This document shows positions 1 through 8,573 of a stretch of 64,000 nt of DNA, in pieces. Source of the DNA: DATKEJ01 sp963768715 (GTDB taxonomy: Bacteria; Bacteroidota; Rhodothermia; Rhodothermales; DATKEJ01); assembly GCA_963768715.1 (NCBI GenBank), contig CAVYJC010000003.1:372001-436000 (forward strand), in the 5' to 3' direction. The notes beneath the pieces were generated by a model that worked only from the letters and a program-made list of their open reading frames with translations, did not search any database and was not told where the DNA came from. The translations under genes and the position numbers were made by a program. Position 1 is the stretch's first letter. Every line of letters starts with the position of its first letter.

Positions 1-314
1 GGCAATTGGGCCAAACTTTCCTCGCGGGACGGCGAATCAGCGACGATTCTATCGACCAACTCGCGAATCGACCGGTGCTCGTCAACCATTCGCTGACCGA
101 GTTCCCTCATGGGCGTCGTCGCCATCAGAGGAAGGAGAAGGTGTTCCTCATCGTGAAAGTGCTGCACAAGATGGTCGTTCCACAGGTCGGCGACATACGA
201 TGCCAAGTACTCGTGCGGGGTGTGCCTGGCGAGTTCCCGCCTCAGATGCGCGGTCGCCTGCAAACCATGATGATGATCGTGCGAGAGTGGCTCCAGAAAT
301 CTTGTCCGCTTCAT
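1..314 (-). CDS. Hemerythrin-like domain protein (partial, C-terminus outside window)
   Basis: Reading the minus strand from the ATG at 314 gives an open frame of about 104 codons that runs off the window edge. It begins with a His-rich DHHHGL motif, followed by an HFHDEEH motif and a later DEHRSI segment. These are the spaced His/Glu ligands of hemerythrin HHE-type di-iron proteins, which bind O2, NO or act in iron/redox sensing. The start codon overlaps the stop of the upstream Rieske/FAD reductase gene (ATGA at 311-314), so the two are almost certainly co-transcribed and translationally coupled. The pairing suggests a redox or nitrosative-stress role; the exact function is inferred. The end of the protein cannot be seen. 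Confidence 0.8.
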   Translation of the reverse strand, partial: MKRTRFLEPLSHDHHHGLQATAHLRRELARHTPHEYLASYVADLWNDHLVQHFHDEEHLLLPLMATTPMRELGQRMVDEHRSIRELVDRIVADSPSREESLAQL

Positions 315-1876
315 GGCTTGGTAAGCTCGTTCAGCACATTCTCGTCATCGCGCTCCATGGCCGCTTCCGCCATGAGACTTTCCTCATCCCGGAAAACACT
401 TGCAACAGCCAGCGTCTTGCCTTCCGATTTGAACGCCGCGACGAAATCGCGGTCTTCGACGCTGCCAAGAATCTCGATGTCATCCCACCCCTCCGCGTGA
501 CCGACGTAAGCGATTGGATAGTCGTAATGCTGCGACCAGAAGAAGGGCGCCATGGCGAAGGGCTCGCGACCTCCCAGCATATTCCGTGCAGCCACCTGAC
601 CCTGTCGTTGTGCTACCACCCAGTGCTCGACCCGAATTCGCCGGCCGGAGCGATGATCAGGCCAGCGCGCGATATCTCCGGCCGCAAAGATGCCGGATCG
701 GCTGGTTTCGAGAAATTCATCAACGATCACGCCGTTGTCGACCTCGAGGCCTGCTTTCTCGGCGAGCGCCGTCTCGGGCCGAACGCCAATTCCCACGATG
801 ACGAGGTCCGCAGCCAGCGTCTCTCCGTCGGAAAGCGTGACGTGGCTCTCACCAATGCCGCCGGCCGTCCGCCCGAGCCGAAACCGAACCCCGTTCTCTT
901 CATGTAGGGCGCGGACCATGGCCCCGAGCTCGGTACCAAGCACGCGTTCCAGGGGTTGGGACTCGGGTGCGACGACGACGACATCCATCTCTCGTGCGCG
1001 CAAGGAGGCGGCGACTTCCATGCCGATGAAGCCGGCGCCGATCAGCACGGCGCTCTTGCCATCAACATGCTCGATGATGGATCGGCAGTCGGCCAGCGTA
1101 CGCAAGTAATGGACGTGTGGGAGATCGGCCCCCGGGACGGGAAGGTGAACCGGCGACGAACCCGTCGCAAGCAGAAGCCTGTCGAAACGAAAGGCCTCGC
1201 CGTTCGACAAGGCCACGCGACCTTCGTCCGCGTCAACAGACGTAACGCGCGCGTTCAAGACGAGCTCGATGTCCTTGTCTGCGTAAAAGTCCGGTCCGCG
1301 CAGCGGCAGCCATTCCTCAGGCGCCGTGCCGGCGAGGTAATCTTTGGACAGGTTTGGACGATCGTACGGTGGCACCGCGTCTTCCCCGATAAGCACGACG
1401 CGCCCGCCAAAACCCTGGCGGCGAAGCATCTCCGCCGCCGCATCTCCAGCGGCGCCTGCTCCCACAATGACGATGTCGGAAGGCTGCTCGCCTTGCGTCG
1501 ACACGGCGCCTGCTCGATCCTTGGCAGCGAGCTTCTCAACCTTTTCCGTTACGAACACTTTGTCGCTGCGAACCTCCACTTTCCATGATGCGACGGGGTT
1601 CAAAGCGGGCGCCCGCAGCGCTTCCCCGCTTCGGAGGCTGAAACAAGCGTGATGCCACGGACAACGTACCGTGTCGTCGACCAGCAGTCCCTCAGCTAAC
1701 GGGCCGCTGTAGTGGGTGCACGTCGCGCCGATCGCGAAAAATCCATCTGGGAGCCTGACGAGTAGGACCGGCTCTCCGCCAGCATGACCAAGTAGCTTCT
1801 CGCCCTCGCTCAACTGATCGGCTGAAATACCGGCAGTCAAGTCCGGTCCCGTTAATTCCTTCTCGTGTGATGCCAT
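311..1876 (-). CDS. Rieske [2Fe-2S] / FAD-dependent NAD(P)H oxidoreductase (AIFM3-like)
   Basis: A 521-aa protein. Residues about 10-105 form a Rieske domain with C53-x-H55 and C72-x2-H75 ligands. Residues about 133-510 form a pyridine-nucleotide disulfide oxidoreductase of the ferredoxin-reductase/AIF class, with an FAD-binding GAGAAG motif at about 139-144 and a second dinucleotide motif (GAGFIG) near 280 for NAD(P)H. The redox-active CxxxxC of glutathione-reductase relatives is absent, as expected for one-electron-transfer reductases of this group. Such proteins pass electrons from NAD(P)H to an iron-sulfur partner; the fused Rieske domain may be the acceptor. The stop overlaps the hemerythrin-like start (ATGA), so the hemerythrin-like protein is the obvious candidate partner (inference). 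Confidence 0.88.
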   Translation of the reverse strand: MASHEKELTGPDLTAGISADQLSEGEKLLGHAGGEPVLLVRLPDGFFAIGATCTHYSGPLAEGLLVDDTVRCPWHHACFSLRSGEALRAPALNPVASWKVEVRSDKVFVTEKVEKLAAKDRAGAVSTQGEQPSDIVIVGAGAAGDAAAEMLRRQGFGGRVVLIGEDAVPPYDRPNLSKDYLAGTAPEEWLPLRGPDFYADKDIELVLNARVTSVDADEGRVALSNGEAFRFDRLLLATGSSPVHLPVPGADLPHVHYLRTLADCRSIIEHVDGKSAVLIGAGFIGMEVAASLRAREMDVVVVAPESQPLERVLGTELGAMVRALHEENGVRFRLGRTAGGIGESHVTLSDGETLAADLVIVGIGVRPETALAEKAGLEVDNGVIVDEFLETSRSGIFAAGDIARWPDHRSGRRIRVEHWVVAQRQGQVAARNMLGGREPFAMAPFFWSQHYDYPIAYVGHAEGWDDIEILGSVEDRDFVAAFKSEGKTLAVASVFRDEESLMAEAAMERDDENVLNELTKP

Positions 1877-2076
1877 GTTCGATTCGTGCTAGGTACCAGG
1901 TGCTCAGTGCTTCCTCATACGTCGAAGGCGGTGGTTTCGTTTTGGTGTATACCGATGTCACCCGCGGGCAGTCGAAAGCGAGCCTGCCCAGATCGATTGA
2001 TGAGAAACCGGGCGTAGGGCGAAGAAATGTAATCGGCGCGGGTGCAATTCGGCGAGCACCCTTGGGAGACTCTTGG

Positions 2077-2132
2077 CAGTGGGCCAGCTGCCAATGACCA
2101 GTGACTAATGACTAGTGACTAATGACTAACCC
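2077..2132. repeat. Degenerate heptamer tandem tract (CTAATGA/CTAGTGA units)
   Basis: Eight consecutive 7-base units can be aligned without gaps: CAGTGGG, CCAGCTG, CCAATGA, CCAGTGA, CTAATGA, CTAGTGA, CTAATGA, CTAACCC. The tract ends 3 bases before the 3' end of the tRNA-Pro gene. The period is exact while the unit is degenerate. It is one of many such tracts in this window. Confidence 0.85.
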
Positions 2133-2134
2133 AG

Positions 2135-2208
<74 letters not shown>

Positions 2209-2394
2209 AGGTCCGTAAAAACGGGTCACGAATATAAGCAAGCCGTTTCAGCGGCTCCTAATGAAGATGAGGCGGAGTAGTTCCCGCTCCAGGCGCGGCG
2301 GTGAGAAACTGCGGCCGCAGCTCGTTTCGCCAGCGGCAAGCCCCGATTCGTATCTTCCGGACTTCAGCAAGCAGCCTTTGAGCCGCCTTACAAC

Positions 2395-2649
2395 TTGAAA
2401 CGGAATTCCTCACATCACAATTCCGAGCACGCCGATTCGCTCACGTTCAGCGGCGATAGATCGAACCTGAGCGATGCCGCCCTGCGTGCATACGAGGAGG
2501 CACGCATCAGTGGTCTCTGCCACGATGGAGCCATGGAAATTGCCCTCCGGCTGGCAGATGCCGACGACGAGCGGACCTCAAATCCGAAACGGCCCGGGGA
2601 ACAGGATCCTGCGGCGGAATCGACAACGACACCCCCCGAATCCGAATGA
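2395..2649 (+). CDS. Small hypothetical protein (84 aa)
   Basis: An 84-aa ORF with a TTG start; no ATG lies in a better position. The N-terminus is polar, a central segment around residues 25-55 (NLSDAALRAYEEARISGLC onwards) looks helical, and the tail is acidic/proline-rich and probably disordered. I do not recognise the family. The stop overlaps the ATG of the following 46-aa Tat-leader ORF (ATGA at 2646-2649), which supports that both are real or were once part of an operon. It runs away from the divergent tRNA-Pro. Confidence 0.5.
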   Translation: MKRNSSHHNSEHADSLTFSGDRSNLSDAALRAYEEARISGLCHDGAMEIALRLADADDERTSNPKRPGEQDPAAESTTTPPESE

Positions 2650-2786
2650 AAGAATCCTCGAAGATCGATCGACGAACCTTCGTCAAGCTCGGCGTGGCCG
2701 GCGCCGGAGGTGCACCGGTGTCATTCCCGGATTTTACCCGTGGGAAATGGAAAACCTATCCGAAGCTCGAGATCGTTGCGGCCTGA
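2646..2786 (+). CDS. Mini-protein consisting almost only of a Tat-type signal (46 aa)
   Basis: Read directly from the sequence: the ATG at 2646 opens 46 codons ending in TGA at 2784-2786. The N-terminus contains a twin-arginine leader (DRRTFVKLGVAGAGG), a short hydrophobic stretch, and a charged tail ending EIVAA. No mature domain follows, and the stop abuts the end of the convergent DoxX gene. It may be a tiny exported peptide, a Tat-targeted partner for a co-folded subunit, or the remnant of a larger Tat substrate such as an oxidoreductase. It is translationally coupled to the 84-aa ORF. Confidence 0.5.
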   Translation: MKESSKIDRRTFVKLGVAGAGGAPVSFPDFTRGKWKTYPKLEIVAA

Positions 2787-3236
2787 TCAGGTGTCCTGCG
2801 CCAACCGCTTCCGGCGGAGATAGGACATAACCGACAGCCTGCCCGAACCACGGACTGCGAAGAGCGCCACAAGGAACAGGACGAGCGCGGAAAACTCCAA
2901 TGACTGGTCCGTGGCGGCAAGACCTTCGGGAAAGTGTATGAAAAAAACCGCGCCGATCAGGATCGGAAGCTGTACGAGCGCGGCCCAGCGGGTCAGATAC
3001 CCGACTGCCAGCAGGATCCCCCCGATGAGGTGTGCCAGGATGATATAGTATCGGGCCGCGGTCGCAGCTGCTCCAGTAACGCCGAAGTCGGCCAGCCATG
3101 ATCCAAAAAACGCGGGATCGACAACCGCGAGAATACCGCGGACCGCAAGGCCAACGCCGATATAAATTCGAACGACGTCGAACAAAACGTCGGAGTTGTC
3201 CTGGATCCACTTGAGCAGGTTCTGTAGGCGATCCAT
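2787..3236 (-). CDS. DoxX family membrane protein
   Basis: A 149-aa product when started at the ATG at 3236 (MDRLQNLLKW...). A longer frame reaches 3377, but its extra 47 residues look unlike this family. Four hydrophobic segments are visible: around DVVRIYIGVGLAVRG, the AAATAARYYIILAHLIGG region, VQLPILIGAVFFIHF, and LEFSALVLFLVALFAV. The pattern fits DoxX/DoxD-like inner-membrane proteins of about 130-150 aa, often linked to quinone or thiosulfate redox chemistry, but the role of this paralogue is unknown. It converges with the Tat-leader ORF, with the two stop codons adjacent. Confidence 0.72.
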   Translation of the reverse strand: MDRLQNLLKWIQDNSDVLFDVVRIYIGVGLAVRGILAVVDPAFFGSWLADFGVTGAAATAARYYIILAHLIGGILLAVGYLTRWAALVQLPILIGAVFFIHFPEGLAATDQSLEFSALVLFLVALFAVRGSGRLSVMSYLRRKRLAQDT

Positions 3237-3389
3237 AGTTGGCCGAGGTTCAGGTGATACGTAGACAGGCGCACGAATATAAGACCTGGCGGCCGCTTCT
3301 TCGAGGAACTGATGGGTTTCGACGGTCGGAGCAACCCGAAGCGGCAATACCTTGATCGTGCGCCACCACGCAATCAAGACGACAGAGGA

Positions 3390-4508
3390 CTACGGACTAA
3401 GGACGTCGGACTCTTTGCGCGTCATATCGATGATCCAGTACTTCGAGTACGTCTTGCCGCGATCGAAGCTCTGTGCCCCGTACCAGTGGTAACCGTCAGT
3501 GCCGATATCGTGGAAGACCCAGCGTTGTATGGGGCCGTTGTCCAAGTCGGATTCGAACTCTGAAAGAATGATCTCGTCTCCCTCCTGCCTGCCGCCGAAA
3601 AACAGTGTGCCGTTGCTCCTGTTCGCCATGTAGATGCTCTCCCAGCGTCGCATCGCGCGATTGTAGAGCCTGATGATCGACGTCGCCGCATCCGGGAGGC
3701 GCTTGTCGACGTCGTACCAGCCGTACTCAAGGATGGCCTGGCCGTTCATCGCGAAGACGGCGGTGGTAGTAGACTCGAAGGCCGGATTTCGGCCGTCGAG
3801 AAAATGAAATTGCATCGGCGCGTCGTAGGTCCCGATCAGGAAGTCGAACGCGCGCGCCTCCTCCGGCTGTGTCGGATCGGGCACCCCATATTTTGACGCC
3901 CCCATCAAGAACGAGTCCTCAGGAGCCCGGTGCGAATAGCGTTTTTGGATCCACGGCTTCCACGTTTCGCCGTAGTCGGTCGATACGTCGGTGTCGACAG
4001 AGAAGTCGGAGTCGTTCTTCCGGTAGGTTTTTCGATAGGTCGTGACCACCGGCCCGCCGCCTCGACGAATCGCGTTTCTAAGAACGAGGTCGTCTTCCTC
4101 GAAATCTCCCGAATGAACCGAGATGCTTTCCGTGAAACCGTTTGCTTCCCCAAGATTCCAGACATTGGAGCGATGGTCGTACCCAAGAAACGACAGCGTG
4201 TTGACGTCCAGCGAATCCGCACACAGTTTGCAGTACATGCGCTCCATGATGGCGTGACCGCGATTCATGAGCGTGATGGATGCGAGTCCCCGGCCTGATC
4301 GAAAGAGCGTGTCGGCCCGAAACTCCCTGTAGTCCACATCCCACTGGCCGAGCACGTACAACATCTTTGAAAGCTCCGGCGGCGCACCTTCGGCCGGCTC
4401 CGTCATGGCCACACCGGGATCGAACAATCGACCGTCGCGCATTTGCCCTCGGGCCGGCGAGAAGAAGATCGTCAGCAGGAACAGTATCGTCAGGGAGCGG
4501 AAAATCAT
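3390..4508 (-). CDS. Secreted protein with two tandem DUF1579/lipocalin-like domains
   Basis: Starting at the ATG at 4508 gives 372 aa with a clear signal peptide (MIFRSLTILFLLTIFFSPARG, cleavage near residue 21). Two similar halves follow. Each starts with a segment like LGQWDV or LIGTYD, has a repeated pattern of small beta-rich elements, and ends in a segment such as TWKPWIQKRY or YHWYGAQSFD. This resembles the DUF1579 / heme-binding-like beta-barrel fold, here duplicated. The protein is probably periplasmic or outer-membrane-associated. No catalytic residues are evident and the function is unknown. The upstream in-frame extension to 4553 lacks signal-peptide logic and was not used. Confidence 0.6.
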   Translation of the reverse strand: MIFRSLTILFLLTIFFSPARGQMRDGRLFDPGVAMTEPAEGAPPELSKMLYVLGQWDVDYREFRADTLFRSGRGLASITLMNRGHAIMERMYCKLCADSLDVNTLSFLGYDHRSNVWNLGEANGFTESISVHSGDFEEDDLVLRNAIRRGGGPVVTTYRKTYRKNDSDFSVDTDVSTDYGETWKPWIQKRYSHRAPEDSFLMGASKYGVPDPTQPEEARAFDFLIGTYDAPMQFHFLDGRNPAFESTTTAVFAMNGQAILEYGWYDVDKRLPDAATSIIRLYNRAMRRWESIYMANRSNGTLFFGGRQEGDEIILSEFESDLDNGPIQRWVFHDIGTDGYHWYGAQSFDRGKTYSKYWIIDMTRKESDVLSP

Positions 4509-4706
4509 GGTTACTCGGATTCTTGGGTGAATAGCCTTCAAAGGTACCGCCAAGACCTGCGTGCTTCGAACAAGAGATCTCGTTTTGCCCTAAATGTTCA
4601 ATGGGACGGGGAGTCAAGGTACGCGATTTCGTTCGTCTCGTTCGGATACTCCGCCTTGAACTGCTGCGTCGCAGGTGGAGGCAGATCACACGCGTCTGCG
4701 GTGCGA

Positions 4707-7700
4707 TCAACGGGGTGGCTTCGACACCGGGTCTTCGTCGAGAATCCGACTCAGGACTTCGACCAGTCGGTCGGCATCGTCGCGCGCAAAGGTGAGCGGC
4801 GGCTTGATCTTCAGGACGTTGTGATCCGGACCGTCGGTGCTCAGGAGCACACCGAGTCGTCTTGCCCTGTTGATCACGTAAGCCGCCTCACCGGTTGCCG
4901 GGGTTCGAAGCTCGGGATCGGTAACGAGTTCGACACCGAGAAATAGCCCTCTTCCACGAACGTCTCCAATCAGCGGTGCGGAGTTTCGCAGTTCGACGAG
5001 ACGCTCCTTCAGATATGTCCCGACTTCCAATGCGTGTGCCTGCAAACCTCGACGTTCAACGACATCGAGCACGGCCAATCCCGCGGCGCAAGACACGGCA
5101 TTCCCGCCATACGTATTGAAATACTCCATGCCTGTGTCGAAGGACGCCGCGATTTCCGGCGTCGTTACCACGGCGCCCAGTGGGTATCCGTTGCCGATAG
5201 GCTTCCCCATCGTAACGATATCCGGAGTCACATCCTGCGTCTGGAAACCCCAAAAGTGCGTGCCGACGCGTCCGAAACCAACCTGGACCTCATCGGAAAT
5301 ACAAACGCACCCCTGTTCACGGGCATAGCCATACACCTTCCTCAGATAGCCGGGAGGGAGTTCGATTTGGCCGCCGCAGCTGAGAAGCGACTCACTTAGA
5401 AACGCGGCCGCTCCGCCGGCGGAATCCTCAGCACCGAGAAGACATTCTCGTACCGTCGAGGCATACCGATCGGCAGCGTCCGCGTCTCGGAAGCGACCCC
5501 GGTAGATGTCCGGCAGCGGCGCGACGAACACGCCCCGGCCCGGACCCGCCCCGCCGGGACCATCAAACTTGTACGGACTGATCTCGATGAGTGAGGTGAG
5601 GTGGCCGTGATAGGCTGCGTCAACAACGACCAAGGACTCCTTCCCAGTGTGCGCCCTGGCCAGCCGTAGAGCGAGGTCGTTCGCCTCGCTGCCGGAGTTC
5701 ACGAAGAAACAAACGGAGAGTGGCTCTGGCAGCCTCTCGGTCAACCGCCGGGCATACTCGACAATGGTCGGATGGAGATAGCGGGTGTTAGTGCTCAAGA
5801 CACGCATCTGGTCGGTCACAGCCCTGACCACGGCTGGATTACTGTGTCCAACATGATTCACATTGTTGACGCAGTCCAAGTACCGCCGGCCGGTGTGATC
5901 GAACATGTAGGTGTCGCGTCCCCGCAGAATCAGCAGCGGGTCGTCATAGGAGACGCTGAGCGTGGAGCTGAGAAAACTCGCTCGCCGGCGCAAGAGAACG
6001 TCTGGATCAGCCTCATCGGGAGCCAGGCCCAGGTCCGAAATCCCCAGAATCGGATACGGGCTTGGACAGATACTGGTCCACGTCGCGCGATCCTGAAACG
6101 AACACACGCCCGGGAAATCGGACCGCCGGCCGAGCATATCCGAAACAACCTGAAAGTGTAGATGCGGTGTCCATCCACCGTTTTCGGTGGGATCGCCGAT
6201 GTGTCCGATCACCTCCCCGCGCCGGATAAACTGTCCGACTTCCAATCGGGCAAGGTCACCGCGATGAAGGTGGCCGTAAAGAGTAAAGAACGACGGACCA
6301 TCCTCCGGCTCGTGACGCAGAATGATGGTGGGTCCGTAGGAGAGTTCCTCGTCATTGTCCGAGGCGGATGATACCACGCCTTCGAGGGGGGCTCGGACTT
6401 CTTCCCCGACGGGCAGGAAAATGTCGACCCCGATGTGGACCGTACGCTGCACGGGCCCATCGAGGGTCGGCGTCTCGAACAGCGCATTGCCGTAGGCGAG
6501 CCTGACCTCGTCGTAGCGGCCCAAAGCAACGTCGGCGTCGACCTCGCGAATGGCGGACTCTATATGTCGCGTCGCCGCGGGCTCCTCCTCCAACACGTAA
6601 GGGGCCGCACTTCCCACGCTCAGATCGAGCGTCAGCCGCCGCCCATCGCGGAGGTTGTATCTCGAGATCGGAGCAAACGAGTCGGCATGCTCGACCATCC
6701 ACTTCTTGAGGCCGGAGGCTTCAGAACAGGGCTCCTTCCCACATGCCGCTCGAATCCTGTAGTACCCGAGGCGGAGTGACTGGCGACGAAGTCTCTCGAG
6801 GGTCGTCCAGGCCGCGTCTTGAGAAATCGTCACGTATGGATCCGCGGCCTCCTCAATCTGGCGGCGTGCGGAAATGCACACGCTCGCGCAGAGTCGCATC
6901 GCCAGCATTGGAAGGAAGGCGCGGATCTCAGCGTCCGCCAGCGGAAGCACGTCGTTATATGCACCTGCGACCGCGGCTGCGACTCCGACCGGATCGTCCC
7001 AGTGAAGGGCGGCATACGCCGATGCTATAACCGGATCGGCAACCCGGGCCGAGTGATGCGCGTCACCGACGTCAAGGACACCCGTCAGTCGGAGGCCGGT
7101 CGGCTCGGGGACGACGAGGATGTTGTAGTCGTTGAGATCGTTGTGGATGACCTGGCGTGGGAGTTCATCGGAAATCGGTAGGACGAGATTGTTGAAGGAC
7201 TCCAGAAAGTATTCCAGCAATTCCCGGCGCCGTCCTTGCTCGACGCGGCCGAGTCCCTCCGCCACGACTTCGTGTGCATCGAGTAGGTCCCACGGGGACG
7301 CAATGAGCGCAGCGCGCTTTTCCAGGCGGTGAAGCGTCTGATCGACGAGTGCAGTCGTTCGCCCGAGAGTTGACAGCAACTCCCGCGTGTGGGGTCGCGC
7401 ATCGCCCAACGGCTTCCCATCGAGCCAGGTGACGAGGTAGGCCAAATGACCGCGTTCGGTCTCGAAAACGGAGTTGCCACTGGAGGTCGGGACGATCGTC
7501 GGCACGCCAACGCCCTGCAGTTCTCCGCGAAGACAGGACAATACTTCAAGCTCGAACGCAACGCGATCAGCCGGCGAGACCTTGCTTACGATTCTGAAAA
7601 CGAACCGGGCTCCGTCGGATGCCTTCAGACGAAAGTTCTGATCCCGATCGCTCGGTAGTGCATCCGCGATCGACTCGAATCCATAGGACTCCAGAGCGAG

Positions 7701-7772
7701 GCGCTCCGCCTCTCGAAGGGTGTAAACAGGCCGGTGCGCCGCAATCTCGGCGGACGATAGCCAATCGACCAT
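4707..7772 (-). CDS. Three-domain fusion: APH/hydroxylysine-kinase-like + M23 peptidase-like + class III aminotransferase-fold phospholyase
   Basis: A single 1021-aa ORF. Residues about 30-330 form an aminoglycoside/choline-kinase-like domain (HNDLNDYNILV catalytic loop followed by LDVGDA). Residues about 430-545 form an M23/LytM fold with HIGVD and HLHFQ metal-ligand motifs. Residues about 597-1015 form a class III PLP enzyme (SGSEAND, DEVQVGFGR, and TMGKPIGNG containing the Schiff-base lysine). The closest enzymes known for the two outer domains are hydroxylysine kinase and the ethanolamine-phosphate / 5-phosphohydroxylysine phospho-lyases. The logic would be to phosphorylate an amino alcohol and then eliminate phosphate. 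The M23 module keeps its motifs but sits inside an apparently cytosolic protein with no signal peptide, so it may be a structural or binding module. The substrate is not known. Confidence 0.85.
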   Translation of the reverse strand: MVDWLSSAEIAAHRPVYTLREAERLALESYGFESIADALPSDRDQNFRLKASDGARFVFRIVSKVSPADRVAFELEVLSCLRGELQGVGVPTIVPTSSGNSVFETERGHLAYLVTWLDGKPLGDARPHTRELLSTLGRTTALVDQTLHRLEKRAALIASPWDLLDAHEVVAEGLGRVEQGRRRELLEYFLESFNNLVLPISDELPRQVIHNDLNDYNILVVPEPTGLRLTGVLDVGDAHHSARVADPVIASAYAALHWDDPVGVAAAVAGAYNDVLPLADAEIRAFLPMLAMRLCASVCISARRQIEEAADPYVTISQDAAWTTLERLRRQSLRLGYYRIRAACGKEPCSEASGLKKWMVEHADSFAPISRYNLRDGRRLTLDLSVGSAAPYVLEEEPAATRHIESAIREVDADVALGRYDEVRLAYGNALFETPTLDGPVQRTVHIGVDIFLPVGEEVRAPLEGVVSSASDNDEELSYGPTIILRHEPEDGPSFFTLYGHLHRGDLARLEVGQFIRRGEVIGHIGDPTENGGWTPHLHFQVVSDMLGRRSDFPGVCSFQDRATWTSICPSPYPILGISDLGLAPDEADPDVLLRRRASFLSSTLSVSYDDPLLILRGRDTYMFDHTGRRYLDCVNNVNHVGHSNPAVVRAVTDQMRVLSTNTRYLHPTIVEYARRLTERLPEPLSVCFFVNSGSEANDLALRLARAHTGKESLVVVDAAYHGHLTSLIEISPYKFDGPGGAGPGRGVFVAPLPDIYRGRFRDADAADRYASTVRECLLGAEDSAGGAAAFLSESLLSCGGQIELPPGYLRKVYGYAREQGCVCISDEVQVGFGRVGTHFWGFQTQDVTPDIVTMGKPIGNGYPLGAVVTTPEIAASFDTGMEYFNTYGGNAVSCAAGLAVLDVVERRGLQAHALEVGTYLKERLVELRNSAPLIGDVRGRGLFLGVELVTDPELRTPATGEAAYVINRARRLGVLLSTDGPDHNVLKIKPPLTFARDDADRLVEVLSRILDEDPVSKPPR

Positions 7773-7868
7773 GCGGTCTAAGTTGGGTTCGCAGAGACGG
7801 GGATGATACGGCCAATCAGAGAGCTTCGCGAGGAGCGTAGAAAAAACCGAAACCCCTATAAAGAAGTG

Positions 7869-7892
7869 AAGGGCTCAGTTTCCTGAGCCCTT
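7869..7892 (-). terminator. Perfect 10-bp hairpin downstream of folA
   Basis: Arms AAGGGCTCAG (7869-7878) and CTGAGCCCTT (7883-7892) pair perfectly around a 4-base loop. It lies between the end of thyA-folA and the start of the fusion gene, both on the minus strand, so it can end the folate operon. The T-run is not immediate: a stretch of T on the minus strand appears only about 20-25 bases further on. Confidence 0.55.
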
Positions 7893-7937
7893 GTCCCACC
7901 GAAATAGAGATGTACTATTAGATCTGATTAGGAAGCA

Positions 7938-7957
7938 TGTGGGATTCTCGTCCCACA
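7938..7957 (-). other. Second hairpin after folA
   Basis: TGTGGGA (7938-7944) pairs with TCCCACA (7951-7957) around a 6-base loop. It sits about 55 bases beyond the folA stop and upstream of the stronger 7869-7892 hairpin in the direction of transcription. It is probably part of a double terminator or an mRNA 3'-end stabiliser. Confidence 0.4.
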
Positions 7958-8012
7958 AGGAAGCAACCGCTGCGAATATAAATATGGAGTATTAACGGAA
8001 TATTACGCAATG

Positions 8013-8573
8013 TTATCTGAATGTTAAATCTCGCCGTCTGCGATAAGTTTCGTAGCGAAAACGGTCGTGTTTCTCCTGTGAGACCAGTTCGTAGACTGGG
8101 CCGACGAGATGTGTCCAAGGTGGGAAAAAAGCGTCTCCTTCGTATTTCCCCTCGACGAGGGTAAGCTCCAGCCGGTCGACCGATGCGATCGTCTGCTCGT
8201 AGATAGTGGCCCCGCCGGCGACGAAAACAATGTCGTGGGTCGATACATGAGCGAGCGCCTCTTCGAGGCTCTGGAAGCATTCGGCAGTCGGATGGCTGAC
8301 CGTTTCGGGATGACGGGTCAACACGAGGTGGCGGCGTTCCGGCAGCGGTTTGCCAAACTGCGCGATGAGCGACTCGAACGTCTTGCGCCCCATCAGAAGA
8401 GGATGCCCCCGCGTCAAGCGCTTGAAGCGCTTCAGATCTTCAGGAATATGCCAGGGCAGTGAGAGGCCCTTCCCGATCACACGGTTGCTCTCCGCGAGGG
8501 CGGCAATAATGACGAGCTCCGGTCTTTCCGTCGCGCTCGCGTCGCCTTTCGAATCCTTCCGAGCCTCGAGCAT
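8013..8573 (-). CDS. folA: Dihydrofolate reductase
   Basis: About 186 aa. Conserved family motifs include the LSLPWHIPEDLKRFK segment with the acidic active-site residue (D46), GRKTFESL, and the NADPH-binding VAGGATIYE loop, followed by the C-terminal beta strands. It reduces dihydrofolate to tetrahydrofolate, recycling the product of ThyA. The ATG at 8573 overlaps the thyA stop (TGATG); a TTG one codon earlier (8576) is also in frame. The first 15 residues are a polar extension before the usual PELVIIAAL start. The tight overlap with thyA gives the classic thymidylate-cycle operon. Confidence 0.96.
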   Translation of the reverse strand: MLEARKDSKGDASATERPELVIIAALAESNRVIGKGLSLPWHIPEDLKRFKRLTRGHPLLMGRKTFESLIAQFGKPLPERRHLVLTRHPETVSHPTAECFQSLEEALAHVSTHDIVFVAGGATIYEQTIASVDRLELTLVEGKYEGDAFFPPWTHLVGPVYELVSQEKHDRFRYETYRRRRDLTFR

